This document shows, one piece after another, positions 22,281 through 32,861 of a DNA stretch of 64,000 bases. The stretch spans positions 4,352,062-4,416,061 of the forward strand of contig OX638379.1 of assembly GCA_951813605.1 (NCBI GenBank). Reading direction: 5' to 3'. Under the pieces are notes generated by a model. That model had not been told where the DNA came from, ran no database searches, and worked only from the letters and a program-made list of their open reading frames with translations. The position numbers and the translations under genes were made by a program. Each line of letters starts with the position of its first letter. The stretch's first letter is position 1. This stretch comes from an uncultured Bryobacterales bacterium. GTDB taxonomy: Bacteria; Acidobacteriota; Terriglobia; Bryobacterales; UBA6623.

Positions 22281-24899
22281 TTGGATAATGAGCCATTCCC
22301 CGTGCTCGGATTCCTTGCCTTCGCCCTCGCGGTCGCCTCCCTGTTCTGGCTCCGCAGACTATCCAAGCGGCTGGACCGCCTTCAGCGCCTCCTAAACGCG
22401 GAGCGAGCAGGAACCGACGATTCAAGCTTCGCCGCGGCTTCCACGGCCCGTAGCCGTCCAGCCGAGTCCGCCGAGGCACGCACCGAGGTCTCGCGCCAAC
22501 CCGCCGCAACACTCCGCCGGTCGACAGGCCGCGTTAGGCAAGCTCTCCGACTCGGCCGAGCCCAAAACGGTGGTGACGGGGCGGGTGCACAACCGAACTG
22601 GATGGTCTGGCTCGGTGGGATTTCTGTCGCCCTGGCCGGCGTCTTCTTGGTGAAGTACTCAATCGATCAGGGACTGCTCACTCCGTGGACGCGTGTCGCT
22701 CTAGGCACCGGCACTGGATTCGCCATGCACGCGCTCGCGGAATGGCTGCCAGGCCGAACCGGTCGGCGGCATCCGGCGTTTTCGGCTCTCGCTGCCGCCG
22801 GGAGCGTGACCCTCTGCGCTGCAGCGCTGGCGGCATTGCATTTGTATGAACTCATTCCGCCTCTAGCGGCGTTCGGGTTCCTAGCGTGGGTGTCGTTGGC
22901 GACAACTTCCCTCGCTCTCAGACACGGCCCGGTATTCGCCGCGCTGGGCATGATCGGCAGCTACGCAGTCCCACTGCTAGTGGGCGGAGAGAGCGGTCGC
23001 ATCGTAGGCGTGCTGATTTACACGCTGCTAGTCAGCGCCACAGTCTTGCTGGTAATCCGCTACATTTACCGTTCGTGGCTCTGGTGGGGAATGCTCGCGG
23101 GATCGGTCTTTTGGTGGCTGGTGTCGCTGAGCGGGGACCACGCCGACGGCTACCGAGGCTTTTACCTAGCTTTGCTCGCGGGCGCAATCGTATGGCTGCC
23201 GTCAATCGATTGGCGGCGCGAAGCGGAGAGCGGCAGGGCGACTGGCGTTGCCATTCGCTCTGGCTGGCAATTGCTAGTCGGGACAGGCTCCGGGTTTCCC
23301 GCCGGAATCGAAGCCGGCATCCGTTCTGCGCTGGTCGCTTTGACTGTCGGGCAGGGAATCTCGATCGCAATCGAGCCGTTTTCCGCAATCGCGGCGGTGA
23401 GTTGGACGCCCTTGGTCGTTGTCTTGTTCCTCGCCGGTCGGTATCGCAAGCGCTGTGCCGCGCTTGCTTGGGTTTCGCTTGCCGTGCACAGTGCGGCGTG
23501 GGTCAGCACGGCTCTTGAGATCCAGGACTTTCGGATTCTATGGGCCGCAAGCCCCCCTGATGCGCAAGCCGGGCTACCCGTTTTCGCAGCCTGCATCGCG
23601 TCCATCTACACGGCGCTGTCGTGCTGGAACGCGCGCTCAAGGTCCTCGGTCGCGCTCTGGGCATCTTTGGCAGCAGCATCCCCGGTTTGCTGGCTAGCCA
23701 TCGCCTTCGCCGTGGCGACGGACCGCACGCATTCGTGGGAATGGACATTCGTAAGCGCGGTCCTCGGGCTCCTCTACTGGCTCGTAGGCAGGAGGCTCTT
23801 CCGAGAAGGACGCTATTCGATCGCTTCCTGGACGGTGCTAGGCCTTTCCGGGGCATACTCCCTCGCCGCGGCAATGGCGTTTCGAGAGGCAGGCCTGACC
23901 TTGGCCCTCGCAATCCAAGCCATCCCCCTTGCATGGCTCGCAGTCCGGCACGGGGCCTCAAACGTCGAGTGGATCGCCAAGGGTGTTCTCGCAGCGGTCG
24001 TCGTGCGCTTGACATTCAACCCGTGGCTGCCTGCTTATGCCGAGGGCTCCTATTGGATCTGGTGGACATACGGCGGCGCGACACTGTCCTCCTTCGTCGC
24101 CAGCCGGTTCGCAATTTCGCTCCCGCGGCTGCAACGCTGGATCGAGGCTGTCGCCGCCCAACTGCTCGTCCTTACATGCTGGGCGGTCACGCGGGACTTG
24201 CTCTACGGCGGCGAGCTGTTCGCGAGCAAGTACGGCTTGCAGGAAGCAGCGATAAACACCGCCGTCTGGGGCGGGCTGGGCTTGGCTTACCACTGGCGCT
24301 CACGGGTCAGCCAGCATGTCGCTGTTGTCTACCGCTGGGCTTCGCGAGCGGTCCTCTCGATGTCTCTTGCGAATTACGGGGGGATCTTGCTGATCCTGAA
24401 CCCGCTTTGGGGCAAGGAAGCGGTTGGCGAGACGCAGATCTGGAATCTGCTGCTGCTCGCCTACGGCGCTCCAGTGGTCCTGGCGTACTTGGCCAGCCGC
24501 TACTGCGAGCCTATTGGCGCTCGGCTCGCCGGAAAGGTCGCGCCATTGGCCTTGTTCGTATTCGTCAGCTTGGAAATCAGGCACCTGTGGCAGGGCGCGC
24601 TCGACCTGGCGCTGCCCACGGCCGACGGCGAGATGGCAACCTATTCGATTGTGTGGCTTTGCATGGCGGTCGGGGCGATCATCGCTGGAGGGATGCGCTT
24701 TGGCCCGGGCGTGTACCGGGCGGGCATGGCACTGCTGCTGCTGACGACCTGCAAGGTATTCGTGGTCGACATGTCCGGTCTGACTGGATTGCTGCGTGCC
24801 GGCTCGTTCATGGGTCTGGGCCTGAGCCTGTTGGGCCTGGCGTACCTGCATCAGAGACTGGGACGCGTGAACACAGCGCCAGACGCGCGCAATTCGTGA
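22281..24899 (+). CDS. DUF2339 multi-spanning membrane protein
   Basis: 872 residues with more than 20 hydrophobic segments. After an N-terminal helix and a polar linker comes WMVWLGGISVALAGVFLVKY (then SIDQGLL), the signature opening of DUF2339 proteins. The end reads LTTCKVFVVDMSGLTGLLRA, SFMGLGLSLLGLAYLHQRLG, which is the equally conserved C-terminus. Function in the family is unknown; proposed roles in the cell envelope are untested. The start is a TTG preceded by AGGAG at a 7-base spacing; no in-frame ATG fits better. It stands alone, with 197 bp before the next plus-strand gene. Confidence 0.85.
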   Translation: MDNEPFPVLGFLAFALAVASLFWLRRLSKRLDRLQRLLNAERAGTDDSSFAAASTARSRPAESAEARTEVSRQPAATLRRSTGRVRQALRLGRAQNGGDGAGAQPNWMVWLGGISVALAGVFLVKYSIDQGLLTPWTRVALGTGTGFAMHALAEWLPGRTGRRHPAFSALAAAGSVTLCAAALAALHLYELIPPLAAFGFLAWVSLATTSLALRHGPVFAALGMIGSYAVPLLVGGESGRIVGVLIYTLLVSATVLLVIRYIYRSWLWWGMLAGSVFWWLVSLSGDHADGYRGFYLALLAGAIVWLPSIDWRREAESGRATGVAIRSGWQLLVGTGSGFPAGIEAGIRSALVALTVGQGISIAIEPFSAIAAVSWTPLVVVLFLAGRYRKRCAALAWVSLAVHSAAWVSTALEIQDFRILWAASPPDAQAGLPVFAACIASIYTALSCWNARSRSSVALWASLAAASPVCWLAIAFAVATDRTHSWEWTFVSAVLGLLYWLVGRRLFREGRYSIASWTVLGLSGAYSLAAAMAFREAGLTLALAIQAIPLAWLAVRHGASNVEWIAKGVLAAVVVRLTFNPWLPAYAEGSYWIWWTYGGATLSSFVASRFAISLPRLQRWIEAVAAQLLVLTCWAVTRDLLYGGELFASKYGLQEAAINTAVWGGLGLAYHWRSRVSQHVAVVYRWASRAVLSMSLANYGGILLILNPLWGKEAVGETQIWNLLLLAYGAPVVLAYLASRYCEPIGARLAGKVAPLALFVFVSLEIRHLWQGALDLALPTADGEMATYSIVWLCMAVGAIIAGGMRFGPGVYRAGMALLLLTTCKVFVVDMSGLTGLLRAGSFMGLGLSLLGLAYLHQRLGRVNTAPDARNS

Positions 24900-25096
24900 G
24901 CTGCCAGGGACTTTTCTTGCTCTGAGCTAGGCGGCGACCTAGGCGTCCGGACTTGGCCGGACGGCTCTTCGGGGCAATCGGCAGGCGCCTTGCGGCTCTC
25001 GAACGCTGCTAGGCGACAGCCTCAGCTAACCCCCGCCGCGCCCGCTCAAGACGACCAGACGCAGGTTCGCTTCCGAACCGGATTAAATGGAAGAGT

Positions 25097-25963
25097 ATGA
25101 AGCTGCTCAGTTTCAGCCGCAACGGCCGTGTCAGCTACGGGGTCGCGCGTGAGACGGGGATCGTCGATTTGGGAGCGCGTCTGTCGCACCGCTGGCCCTC
25201 GCTGTCCGCGGCGCTTCGCGATGGCGCGATCGAGGAATTGCAAAGCCGGGCTGCCGTCTCGGAGCCGGACCTGGCGACCGAAGAGATTCGATTCCTGCCT
25301 CCGATTCTCGATCCCGGCCGCATCGTGTGCGTCGGCTTGAACTACAAGTCACACATCGAGGAGACCGGGCGCAAAATGCCTGCCTATCCGACGCTGTTCG
25401 TGCGGTTTGCCGATTCCCATGTCGGGCACGGGCAAGCCATGGTCCGCCCGAGGGTCTCCGAGGAATTCGACTTCGAGGGCGAGATGGCGTTCATCGTCGG
25501 CCGGGGCGGCCGCCACATCCGAGCCTCGAGCGCGCTGGACTGCATCGCGGGGTACAGCTGTTACAACGACGGCTCCATCCGGGACTTTCAGCGGCACACG
25601 TCACAGTTCACCCCAGGCAAGAATTTCTGGCACTCCGGCGCTTTCGGCCCGTGGATGGTGACGGCCGACGAGATACCTGATCCCAGCGCCCTGTCTCTCG
25701 AAACCCGCTTGAACGGACAAGTCATGCAAAGCGCTTCCACAAGCGACCTGCTATTCGATGTCCCTTGCCTCGTTGAGTATATTTCGACGGTCTTCCCGCT
25801 TCGTGCGGGAGACGTGGTATCGACCGGTACCGCGGGCGGTGTGGGAAGAGCGCGCACGCCCCCGGTATTCTTGCGTCCAGGCGACCGAATCGAAGTCGAG
25901 GTTTCCGGCATCGGCACGCTTTCGAACCCCGTTGAACACGAGCAGCCGGCTGCAAATCGCTGA
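25097..25963 (+). CDS. Fumarylacetoacetate hydrolase (FAH) family protein
   Basis: 288 residues. The catalytic domain begins RIVCVGLNYKSHIEETG. The divalent-metal site is carried by FDFEGEMAFIVGRGGR (E127, E129) and YNDGSIRDFQ (D158). FTPGKNFWHSGAFGPWMVTA and DVVSTGTAGGVGRARTPPVF are also family hallmarks. Relatives hydrolyse or decarboxylate 2-oxo-acid intermediates in aromatic or sugar-acid breakdown (fumarylpyruvate, ureidoglycolate-like, 2-keto-3-deoxy acids). The exact substrate is not readable. It heads a plus-strand series with an acyl-CoA synthetase (50-bp gap) and a lactate permease. Confidence 0.88.
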   Translation: MKLLSFSRNGRVSYGVARETGIVDLGARLSHRWPSLSAALRDGAIEELQSRAAVSEPDLATEEIRFLPPILDPGRIVCVGLNYKSHIEETGRKMPAYPTLFVRFADSHVGHGQAMVRPRVSEEFDFEGEMAFIVGRGGRHIRASSALDCIAGYSCYNDGSIRDFQRHTSQFTPGKNFWHSGAFGPWMVTADEIPDPSALSLETRLNGQVMQSASTSDLLFDVPCLVEYISTVFPLRAGDVVSTGTAGGVGRARTPPVFLRPGDRIEVEVSGIGTLSNPVEHEQPAANR

Positions 25964-26013
25964 ACGAGCGGACGTAGAGCGCGGGCTGTTTTGGCAGAAT
26001 AGTCAATTTCCCG

Positions 26014-27720
26014 ATGTCAGCTGAAGCGCGCATGCAGGCCATCAAAGCCCTCACAGCTCCGGGCGGGGAATACGAGCTGGTCGAACGCAAGGTCCGGGGC
26101 GGCAACCTATGCCGCGTCGTCAAGAACGCTCCCAACAGCGTGGTCGACCTCTTGGTGAACGCCGGGGCGTTCGGCGGGCTCGAGTATCTCAGCTACCGCG
26201 AAGAGACGTACACCTTCGCCGATGTGATCGACCAGACGGCACGGCTGGCCGAGGTACTGAAGCGCCTAGGGGTGCGGCGTGGCGACCGCGTGGCGGTCTG
26301 CATGCGGAACTACCCGGAATGGCCGGCCGCGTTCTTCGCGCCGATCACGCTTGGCGCGGTCACGGTGTCCCTGAACGCATGGTGGGGCGGGGAGGAGATC
26401 GAATACGGGCTTCGCGACGCGGGCGCTCGCGCGCTCATCGTAGACGGAGGGCGTCTCGGGCGCATTCGGGACAGGCTTCCGAAGCTCGGGATTCAAGCCG
26501 TCGCAGTCCGGTCCCGGCAGGCCCCGGCCGAGGGCATCATCGCTTGGCAGGACGCCTTGCACTCCGCTTCTGGAGGAGACCTGCGGCCTGCCCCCGGCGA
26601 GCCCGACGACGACTGCCTAATGCTGTACACATCGGGCTCGACCGCGGGACCCAAAGGGGCCGTTTCGACCCACTCCAATGTCGTGCACGCCCTGCTGGCT
26701 TGGGAAATCGAGAACCGGGCTCAGGCCGCGCTGCGGAACGAGTCCGTGCAGCGCGAGCCGTTCGACATCCAGTGCCGCATGCTCGTCACGATCCCCTTCT
26801 TCCACGTGACCGCTTGCCACGCGTGCATGCTGGGCGGGTTGCGGCTGGGACGAAGGCTCACGCTGATGCACAAGTGGGACGTCGAAAAGGCGTTAGACAC
26901 GATCGAGCGGGACCGCATCACGCACTTCATTTCGGTCCCCACGATAACGGGAGACCTGACGCGAGCAGCCGCGGCTAGGAAGCGAGCCCTGCCGAGCCTG
27001 CTCGCCATCGGCGGGGGCGGCTCCCACCGACCAGCGACACAGGTGCTCGCCATCCGGGAAACGTTCGAGAACGCGATGCCCGGCACCGGCTGGGGGATGA
27101 CGGAGACGAACGCCATCGGCACGCAGATCGGCTCGCCGGACTACTTGAACGTCCCCGCCAGCAGCGGGCGGTGCTCCGTGCTGATGGACATTAAGATCGT
27201 CGACCCGGCAAGCGGATCGGAACTGCGGCGCGGCGAGGTCGGCGAGCTATGGGTCAAGGGCACCCCCGTTGTGAGGGAGTACTGGAACAAGCCCGCTGCC
27301 ACTGCGCAGGCGTTCAAGGACGGCTGGTTCAGGACGGGCGATCTGGCCTACGTCGACGATCAGGAATTCTTCTATTTCGTCGATCGCGTCAAGGACATCG
27401 TGATTCGCGGCGGCGAGAACATCAGCTGCCTCCAAGTCGAGGACGCTCTCTACCGCTGCGACGGAGTCGCGGAAGCGGTCGCGTTCGGAATGCCCGACGA
27501 GCGACTCGGCGAGAAGCTGACGGCGGTTGTCGTGCCGCGCAGCGGATCTTGCCTCACAGTCGAAGGGATTCGCAATTCGATGGAGGAGCATCTCGGCCGC
27601 TTCCAAGTGCCCGAGCAAATCGTGATCCGCGAAAAGCCCCTGCCTAGAATTGCCACAGGCAAGTTCGCCAAGCGGAGCATCCGCCAAGCTCTCGTCCAGG
27701 AAGGCGGCAAACTCCGATAG
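26014..27720 (+). CDS. AMP-dependent acyl-CoA synthetase
   Basis: 568 residues, class I adenylate-forming enzyme. Motifs in order: P-loop YTSGSTAGPKG (205-215), a substrate-pocket region with IPFFHVTACHACML, PGTGWGMTETNA (motif A5), WFRTGDLAYVD (hinge Asp), VKDIVIRGGENIS, and the C-terminal catalytic Lys in LPRIATGKFAKRS. It forms acyl-AMP and then acyl-CoA from a carboxylic acid. Sequence style is like medium- or long-chain fatty-acid ligases, but chain length cannot be fixed. It lies between the FAH hydrolase and the LctP-type permease, suggesting an acid-uptake and activation module. Confidence 0.9.
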   Translation: MSAEARMQAIKALTAPGGEYELVERKVRGGNLCRVVKNAPNSVVDLLVNAGAFGGLEYLSYREETYTFADVIDQTARLAEVLKRLGVRRGDRVAVCMRNYPEWPAAFFAPITLGAVTVSLNAWWGGEEIEYGLRDAGARALIVDGGRLGRIRDRLPKLGIQAVAVRSRQAPAEGIIAWQDALHSASGGDLRPAPGEPDDDCLMLYTSGSTAGPKGAVSTHSNVVHALLAWEIENRAQAALRNESVQREPFDIQCRMLVTIPFFHVTACHACMLGGLRLGRRLTLMHKWDVEKALDTIERDRITHFISVPTITGDLTRAAAARKRALPSLLAIGGGGSHRPATQVLAIRETFENAMPGTGWGMTETNAIGTQIGSPDYLNVPASSGRCSVLMDIKIVDPASGSELRRGEVGELWVKGTPVVREYWNKPAATAQAFKDGWFRTGDLAYVDDQEFFYFVDRVKDIVIRGGENISCLQVEDALYRCDGVAEAVAFGMPDERLGEKLTAVVVPRSGSCLTVEGIRNSMEEHLGRFQVPEQIVIREKPLPRIATGKFAKRSIRQALVQEGGKLR

Positions 27721-27857
27721 GCGGAGCGCGCCGCTGCATGGGCTCGGTTTGACCGCCAGTTGCCGGCGGGCAATGGGCTTGCCAGGAATTGATTGTCCGG
27801 GGAAGCTGCTGCTGCTTGACAGTTGCACGCACGCCCCAGTAGCCTTGTGTTTCGCTC

Positions 27858-29546
27858 ATGCCGGAAGTCTCTGCGTTTCATGCACTAGTCGCCCTTCTGC
27901 CCATCCTGGCGGTAATGTTTTTCCTTGTCGTGCTGCGATGGCCGGCCACTCGGGCCATGCCCGTTGCCTACTTGATGACCGCCTGCTTCGCGCTCGTATT
28001 CTGGGATGTTTCTGCTGTCCACGTGGCGGCGGCTTCCATCCGCGGCTCCATCATCGCCGTCTCGCTCTTGTGGATTATTTTCGGTGCCATCCTGCTCCTG
28101 CAGACCCTCTCCGAGAGCGGCGCGGCGGCGGCGATCCGCCTAGGCTTCATGAACGTCTCCCGCGACCGCCGGGTCCAGCTGATCATCGTGGCGTGGATGT
28201 TCGGAGCCTTCATCGAGGGAGCGTCTGGATTCGGAACCCCGGCGGCGGTGGCTGGACCTTTGCTGCTCGCGCTCGGCTTCCCCGCCCTCGCGGCCGTGAT
28301 GTGCACGCTGATCATCCAGAGCACCCCTGTGACATTCGGGGCGGTGGGAACTCCCATCCTGGTGGGAATGGCGGAGTCGCTGAATGTCGAAACGGTCGAA
28401 AGCGCTCTGGCTCGCGAGGGAATCCCCTACACCGAGTTCATCTATCAGATCGGAGTCTTCGCAGCGATCCCGCACGCCATCGTCGGAACGCTGATCCCGC
28501 TGATCATCTGCTGCATGATGACGCGCTTCTTCGGAGCGAACCGCTCGTTCCGGGAAGGGCTGGGGATCTGGAAGTTCGCCCTGTTTTCGGGCCTGGCGTT
28601 CACGGTCCCCTACATTCTGGTCGCGGTCTATCTAGGACCGGAGTTCCCTTCCCTGCTGGGAGGGCTCTTGGGCTTGGCGGTGGTCGTCGCGGCCGCGCGC
28701 AAGGGGTTTCTCCTGTCGGGGGTCCAGCCTTGGGAGTTCCCACCGCGCTCCAGCTGGCAGCCGGAGTGGATGGGCACCTTCAGCGGAGAGCCCAAAGGCC
28801 AGGAAACCAGCATGCCGCTGGCGCGGGCTTGGATGCCCTACGTCCTGGTAGCGGCCCTGCTGGTCATCACGCGGCTGCCAAGCCTGCCATTGAAGTCCTG
28901 GCTGGCTTCTGTGCAACTCACCTGGGAAGGCATTCTCGGCACAGGCCTGACACAGGGCATCCAGCCGCTGTACCTGCCCGGGACGATTTTCCTGGTCGTG
29001 TCCCTGCTGACGGCTTGGTTGCACCGAATGTCGGGAGACAAAGTCCGCGCGGCGTGGTCCGCTTCGGTACGCATGCTGGCGGGACCTGCCTTCGCGCTAG
29101 TCTTTGCGGTGGCTTTGGTGCGAGTATTCATCGACTCGGATGTCAACGCCTCCGGCCTCCAGAGCATGCCGCTGGAGCTGGCCGAGTTCGCCGCCGCCGT
29201 CGCAGGTGCCGCCTGGCCGTTCTTCGCAGCGATGATCGGCGCTCTAGGCGCCTTCGTGGCTGGTTCCAACACCGTCAGCGACTTGATGTTCAGCCTCTTC
29301 CAGTACGGCGTCGCGGACCGCATCGGCGTGTCGCATTTGGTAGTGCTCGGCTTGCAGGCGCTAGGCGGCGCGGCCGGCAATATGATCACCGTCCACAACG
29401 TCGTGGCCGCCAGCGCTACCGTGGGTCTCGTTGGCCGGGAGGGCCTGCTGATTCGGCGCACGATCTATCCGATGCTGTATTACGTCGTGGCAGCCGGCTT
29501 GCTGGGACTGGTGTTCAGCTACGGCATTTTCTCGGACCGGTTCTGA
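27858..29546 (+). CDS. lctP: L-lactate permease (LctP/GlcA family)
   Basis: 562 residues with about 13-14 membrane spans, the family size. Characteristic segments: [40 protein letters not shown] (the [11 protein letters not shown] motif), [20 protein letters not shown], and near the end [20 protein letters not shown] and [20 protein letters not shown]. It imports lactate, glycolate or related hydroxy acids with protons. The gene follows the acyl-CoA synthetase by 137 bp. Its last 28 bp overlap the convergent end of gspD, so no terminator fits between them. Confidence 0.9.
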   Translation: MPEVSAFHALVALLPILAVMFFLVVLRWPATRAMPVAYLMTACFALVFWDVSAVHVAAASIRGSIIAVSLLWIIFGAILLLQTLSESGAAAAIRLGFMNVSRDRRVQLIIVAWMFGAFIEGASGFGTPAAVAGPLLLALGFPALAAVMCTLIIQSTPVTFGAVGTPILVGMAESLNVETVESALAREGIPYTEFIYQIGVFAAIPHAIVGTLIPLIICCMMTRFFGANRSFREGLGIWKFALFSGLAFTVPYILVAVYLGPEFPSLLGGLLGLAVVVAAARKGFLLSGVQPWEFPPRSSWQPEWMGTFSGEPKGQETSMPLARAWMPYVLVAALLVITRLPSLPLKSWLASVQLTWEGILGTGLTQGIQPLYLPGTIFLVVSLLTAWLHRMSGDKVRAAWSASVRMLAGPAFALVFAVALVRVFIDSDVNASGLQSMPLELAEFAAAVAGAAWPFFAAMIGALGAFVAGSNTVSDLMFSLFQYGVADRIGVSHLVVLGLQALGGAAGNMITVHNVVAASATVGLVGREGLLIRRTIYPMLYYVVAAGLLGLVFSYGIFSDRF

Positions 29547-31453
29547 TCTTCCCGGGACTCGTTGCGCTTGAACCTTTTGAACGACTTCATGCGGCCCAGC
29601 AATTCCTGGGTAGCGCTGGAAATCTGGTTTTGGTCGTAGATGACGTGCGGTTCCAGCAGCACGATCAGTTCCGTCTTGGCAGTGGACTCGCGCGTTCCGC
29701 CGAACGCCCTGCCTAGCACTGGTATGCGCCCCAAGACCGGCACGCGGGACGCTTCGTAGGTATTGGTCTCTTGAATGATCCCTCCGATGGCCACCGTGTC
29801 GCCGTCGTTCACCGTGACTTGCGTGCTGACGTTCCTGCGGTCGATCGTCGGGGATTGGATCGGCCCAGTGATCCCTGTCGGGGTGGACACCTCCTGCAAG
29901 ATTTGCAGCGTCACGATTCCCGAGGCATTGACCCTTGCCGTCACCGATAGCCGCACACCTGTCTGCACGTTGCTGATGGTATTCGTGAAGAGCGACGAAC
30001 CCTCCGAGAAGGCGCCTCCGGCGACCGCTTGCGACGACAGGGTGGGAACTGTCTGGCCTACAACGATCTCAGCCGGAATGTTATCTGTCGCAATAAGAGT
30101 CGGAGCCGATATCACGCGCGTCCGCCCCTCCGTCGCGGTTCCCTCTAGGAAGAGCGCGAGCTCGCGCGTGCTGCCGACCAGCATGCCAATGCTCAGGTTC
30201 GTGAGGCCGGAGACGTTGAACCCGCCCGTCAGCTTGGCATCCGGTCGCGACTCCGACCGGTTGCGCAGGTAGGCGGAGACGCCGCTCGACAGGGCACCGG
30301 TGAGGGAGACCTCGTAAATCTTGGCGTCGATCAGCACTTGCCGGGGAGGGACATCGAGATCCAAGAGGGTGCCCCGCACGGCGTCCCATTCCTGCGGCGT
30401 GGCCTGGACTAGGACGAGATTATTGACTGGATCAGGCACGATGCGGATGCTGGGCGCGGCCAGGCCGGGAGCTGGCCCGGGATCGCCGAAAGGGCTCCCG
30501 CCGAACGAGTCGCCCTCGCCCCCGACCAGGCTCTCCGTCGGCTCGGTCGACGCCGGCGCGTATAGCCGCGAAATCGTTCCCGCGAGGTTCTCCGCCTCGC
30601 CGTACTGGGCTCGGTAGATAAAGTTTCGGCGGCCCCCGATTGTCGAGGCGCGGTCCAGCTTGCGGACCCATGTCTCCGCTTCGGCAATCGCCTCGTCGCT
30701 GGCGCTCACGGCGAGCAAGGCCCCGATCCGCGAAAGCGGCAGGAAGCGCACGCTGTTCTCCTGCTCGGACGGCGAGAGCATTCGAAACACTTCTCGGATC
30801 TCCGCGGCCAGCGTGGTTGCGAGGCTGTTCTCGATATCAAAGATGCGTATCGTCTGACCTGCCAGCTCGGGCGCGTCGAACATCTCGACCAGTTCCATAG
30901 CCCGCCGCATGCTGCGGCTGCTGTCGAGCACTAGGAGAGCGTTTGCCGATTCGATCACTGAGTACTTCGCTCCCGGCCCGAGAAACGGCTCCAAGACGTC
31001 GGCAATCTCCGCCGCCGCGGCATGCCGCAAGCGGATCACATTCAGGACTAGCCGCTCGTCCTCGGGAATCTCTGCTCCCTCGTCAATCGGGAACACCGGC
31101 AATTTGGGGATTTCGTCGAGCGGCACGATGCGGTAGACATTGCCGATGCGCACCGCAGCAGCGCCGTTCATCGTCAGGATCGTTTCTAGCAATGGGAACA
31201 GATCGCTCTCGTCGACCTGGCCGTAGGTGTTGACGATCACTGTCCCGTCTCGAACAGCCGGGTCAACAACGTAATTGATTCCCAGTCGGCGGGCGAGAAG
31301 CTCCAACACGTCGAAGAGCCCGGCGTCACGGAAGCTGGTGAATGACACGCCGCTCCCCGCCTGGGCCGGCGACGGCGCCTGCGAGTTGGCTGCAACTGCG
31401 AGGCAAAGAGCACACAAAGCGCAGCGCGAGAGACGTCCTAGTTCATGTGCCAT
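29519..31453 (-). CDS. gspD: Type II secretion system secretin GspD
   Basis: 644 residues from ATG 31453, chosen because AGGAAGG lies 8 bases upstream and a signal peptide follows ([19 protein letters not shown]). Order of domains: N0 ([32 protein letters not shown]), N1-N3 ring repeats ([60 protein letters not shown]), and then the secretin barrel ([59 protein letters not shown]). It forms the outer-membrane gate. It is the last gene of the operon, with a 68-bp gap after gspC, and converges on lctP. The polar C-terminus resembles a short S-domain that could bind a pilotin. Confidence 0.93.
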   Translation of the reverse strand: MAHELGRLSRCALCALCLAVAANSQAPSPAQAGSGVSFTSFRDAGLFDVLELLARRLGINYVVDPAVRDGTVIVNTYGQVDESDLFPLLETILTMNGAAAVRIGNVYRIVPLDEIPKLPVFPIDEGAEIPEDERLVLNVIRLRHAAAAEIADVLEPFLGPGAKYSVIESANALLVLDSSRSMRRAMELVEMFDAPELAGQTIRIFDIENSLATTLAAEIREVFRMLSPSEQENSVRFLPLSRIGALLAVSASDEAIAEAETWVRKLDRASTIGGRRNFIYRAQYGEAENLAGTISRLYAPASTEPTESLVGGEGDSFGGSPFGDPGPAPGLAAPSIRIVPDPVNNLVLVQATPQEWDAVRGTLLDLDVPPRQVLIDAKIYEVSLTGALSSGVSAYLRNRSESRPDAKLTGGFNVSGLTNLSIGMLVGSTRELALFLEGTATEGRTRVISAPTLIATDNIPAEIVVGQTVPTLSSQAVAGGAFSEGSSLFTNTISNVQTGVRLSVTARVNASGIVTLQILQEVSTPTGITGPIQSPTIDRRNVSTQVTVNDGDTVAIGGIIQETNTYEASRVPVLGRIPVLGRAFGGTRESTAKTELIVLLEPHVIYDQNQISSATQELLGRMKSFKRFKRNESREDQNRSEKMP

Positions 31454-31521
31454 CCCAGTTCCTTCCTGTGAAACGTGACCCGCTCGCGTGCGTCGGCGCG
31501 CGTCGACTCGACAATTCCCTT

Positions 31522-32268
31522 CTACGGAGCCCTCTTCTCCCACCAATGCTGCGCCCCGAAAGGTGTTTCGCGCACGCGACGCACGTAGCCTTCAAACACC
31601 GTGCCGTCCTCGGCCCCGTCGCCCGCGTCCGCGGCAAAGCGCCCGGGGCGAAACTCAGTGCCAATGCGGTATCCGCTTCGAGTCGCCGGTAGCCGAGCAG
31701 ACGCGGCTTGGCGGCTGGCGCTGCGCGCCGGCCGGCTGCGGGCACCGCCAACACCAGCCGGGCGCGTGGGGAGACGGGCGCGATGCGTTCGCAAATCCTC
31801 CGGCGATGCCGCAAAGCGTCGGCTGCCTCTGGCGAACACAAGCTGCGTGTCGCTGATCTCCCGCAGCAAGTACCCGCCGATGCCCTGGCCCGGCGAGATC
31901 CACTGGGCCCGCTGCCCGGGCGCCGAGGCCAGCAGCGCAGAGGGCCCGTTTCCGAGATCCGCGATGCCGAAAAGCACTGGCAGGCGCGTTGGGGCCGCTT
32001 CGTCCGGTCCGACTCGTCGAACCGGGGAATCGTTCCCAGGGGCGCGCGGCGGGGCGAAGAACAGGCGACGCGTGATGGAAGCGTAGGCTGCCGAACGGAC
32101 AGGGGTCGCCGCAGGAGAGCGCGGAGCCGACGGGAGGTCTTTCCGGAGCGACTCGGAATCGAAGATGCGGTCGCGCGAAGCGGAATCCCTGTACGCCGCC
32201 GCGACTGCCCAGCAACCCCAAGCCAGCAACGCGGCCAGCAAGAAATCAAGCCAGGTCAATCTAGCCAT
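31522..32268 (-). CDS. gspC: Type II secretion inner-membrane protein GspC-like
   Basis: 248 residues; the ATG overlaps the gspM stop (TGATG). A single N-terminal membrane helix (WLDFLLAALLAWGCWAVAAA) is followed by a Pro/Ala linker. Then comes a homology-region-like beta domain (VLFGIADLGNGPSALLASAP, WISPGQGIGGYLLREISDTQ, LVFARGSRRF) as in GspC and PilP. A PDZ domain is not evident; instead there is an Ala/Arg-rich segment and a C-terminal tail. GspC links the inner-membrane platform to the secretin. The unusual position next to gspD at the operon end is seen in some lineages. Confidence 0.7.
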   Translation of the reverse strand: MARLTWLDFLLAALLAWGCWAVAAAYRDSASRDRIFDSESLRKDLPSAPRSPAATPVRSAAYASITRRLFFAPPRAPGNDSPVRRVGPDEAAPTRLPVLFGIADLGNGPSALLASAPGQRAQWISPGQGIGGYLLREISDTQLVFARGSRRFAASPEDLRTHRARLPTRPAGVGGARSRPARSASRQAASARLPATRSGYRIGTEFRPGRFAADAGDGAEDGTVFEGYVRRVRETPFGAQHWWEKRAP

Positions 32269-32861
32269 CACCCGCCACCCCCTGCGATCTCTGTCGACGG
32301 CAGCTCGTCCCGGTCCGCCGGAAGATATCCCTCAACCGTCAGCCGTACGCGGATGGTCTTCGTCGCGGCACTATCCACGCTGATTCGCACGCTGCGGGTC
32401 GCGAGAATCGGGCGGGCGTTTGCCAAGCCAGCCATGAAGCTGACGAACTGGTCGGTCTGGCAGGCGAACTCCAAATCGAGAGGAATCCCGACATAGGAGT
32501 CCCCATCGATCCCTACGCTCCCGAACTCGGAGACCGGCGAGCTTATGCCCGCGTCACCCAACAACGTCGTCGAGAGGGAACGGATCTCGGCCTGGGCCAA
32601 GGAAGGTGATTCCGCCGATAGCAGCCGGTGCTCCAAAATCTGGAGGGACCGGGCGAGGGACCGGGCGTCACGCTCGAGACCGGGCTGTCGCTCGGCCTTT
32701 GCAAGCGCGAGCAAGTACCGCTGCTCCAGGGCTTCAATCGAGGCACCGGGCGTGCTGCTCGCGGAGATCGCGTCGTGTCCCAGCCAGATCGCTGCGGCCG
32801 TCAACGCGATTCCGAGCGCCTTCAGCGCGCGCTTGTCCCGGTCGGACAGATCCAACCTCAT
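32268..32861 (-). CDS. gspM: Type II secretion assembly protein GspM-like (PilO-like)
   Basis: 197 residues. A short cytoplasmic N-terminus (DLSDRDKRALKALG) precedes one membrane span (IALTAAAIWLGHDAISA). A periplasmic coiled coil (IEALEQRYLLALAKAERQPG) follows, then a ferredoxin-like fold (VGIPLDLEFACQTDQFVSFM, VRLTVEGYLPADR) as in GspM/PilO. Overlaps with gspL (ATGA) and gspC (TGATG) show tight coupling. It would stabilise GspL in the inner-membrane platform. The call rests mainly on topology and position. Confidence 0.72.
   Translation of the reverse strand: MRLDLSDRDKRALKALGIALTAAAIWLGHDAISASSTPGASIEALEQRYLLALAKAERQPGLERDARSLARSLQILEHRLLSAESPSLAQAEIRSLSTTLLGDAGISSPVSEFGSVGIDGDSYVGIPLDLEFACQTDQFVSFMAGLANARPILATRSVRISVDSAATKTIRVRLTVEGYLPADRDELPSTEIAGGGG

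Noticed and set aside
27650..29716. Plus-strand open frame of 688 codons overlapping the lactate permease in another frame
   Set aside because: The permease frame has all family motifs and membrane spans; the alternative is Arg/Pro/Gly-rich shadow sequence.
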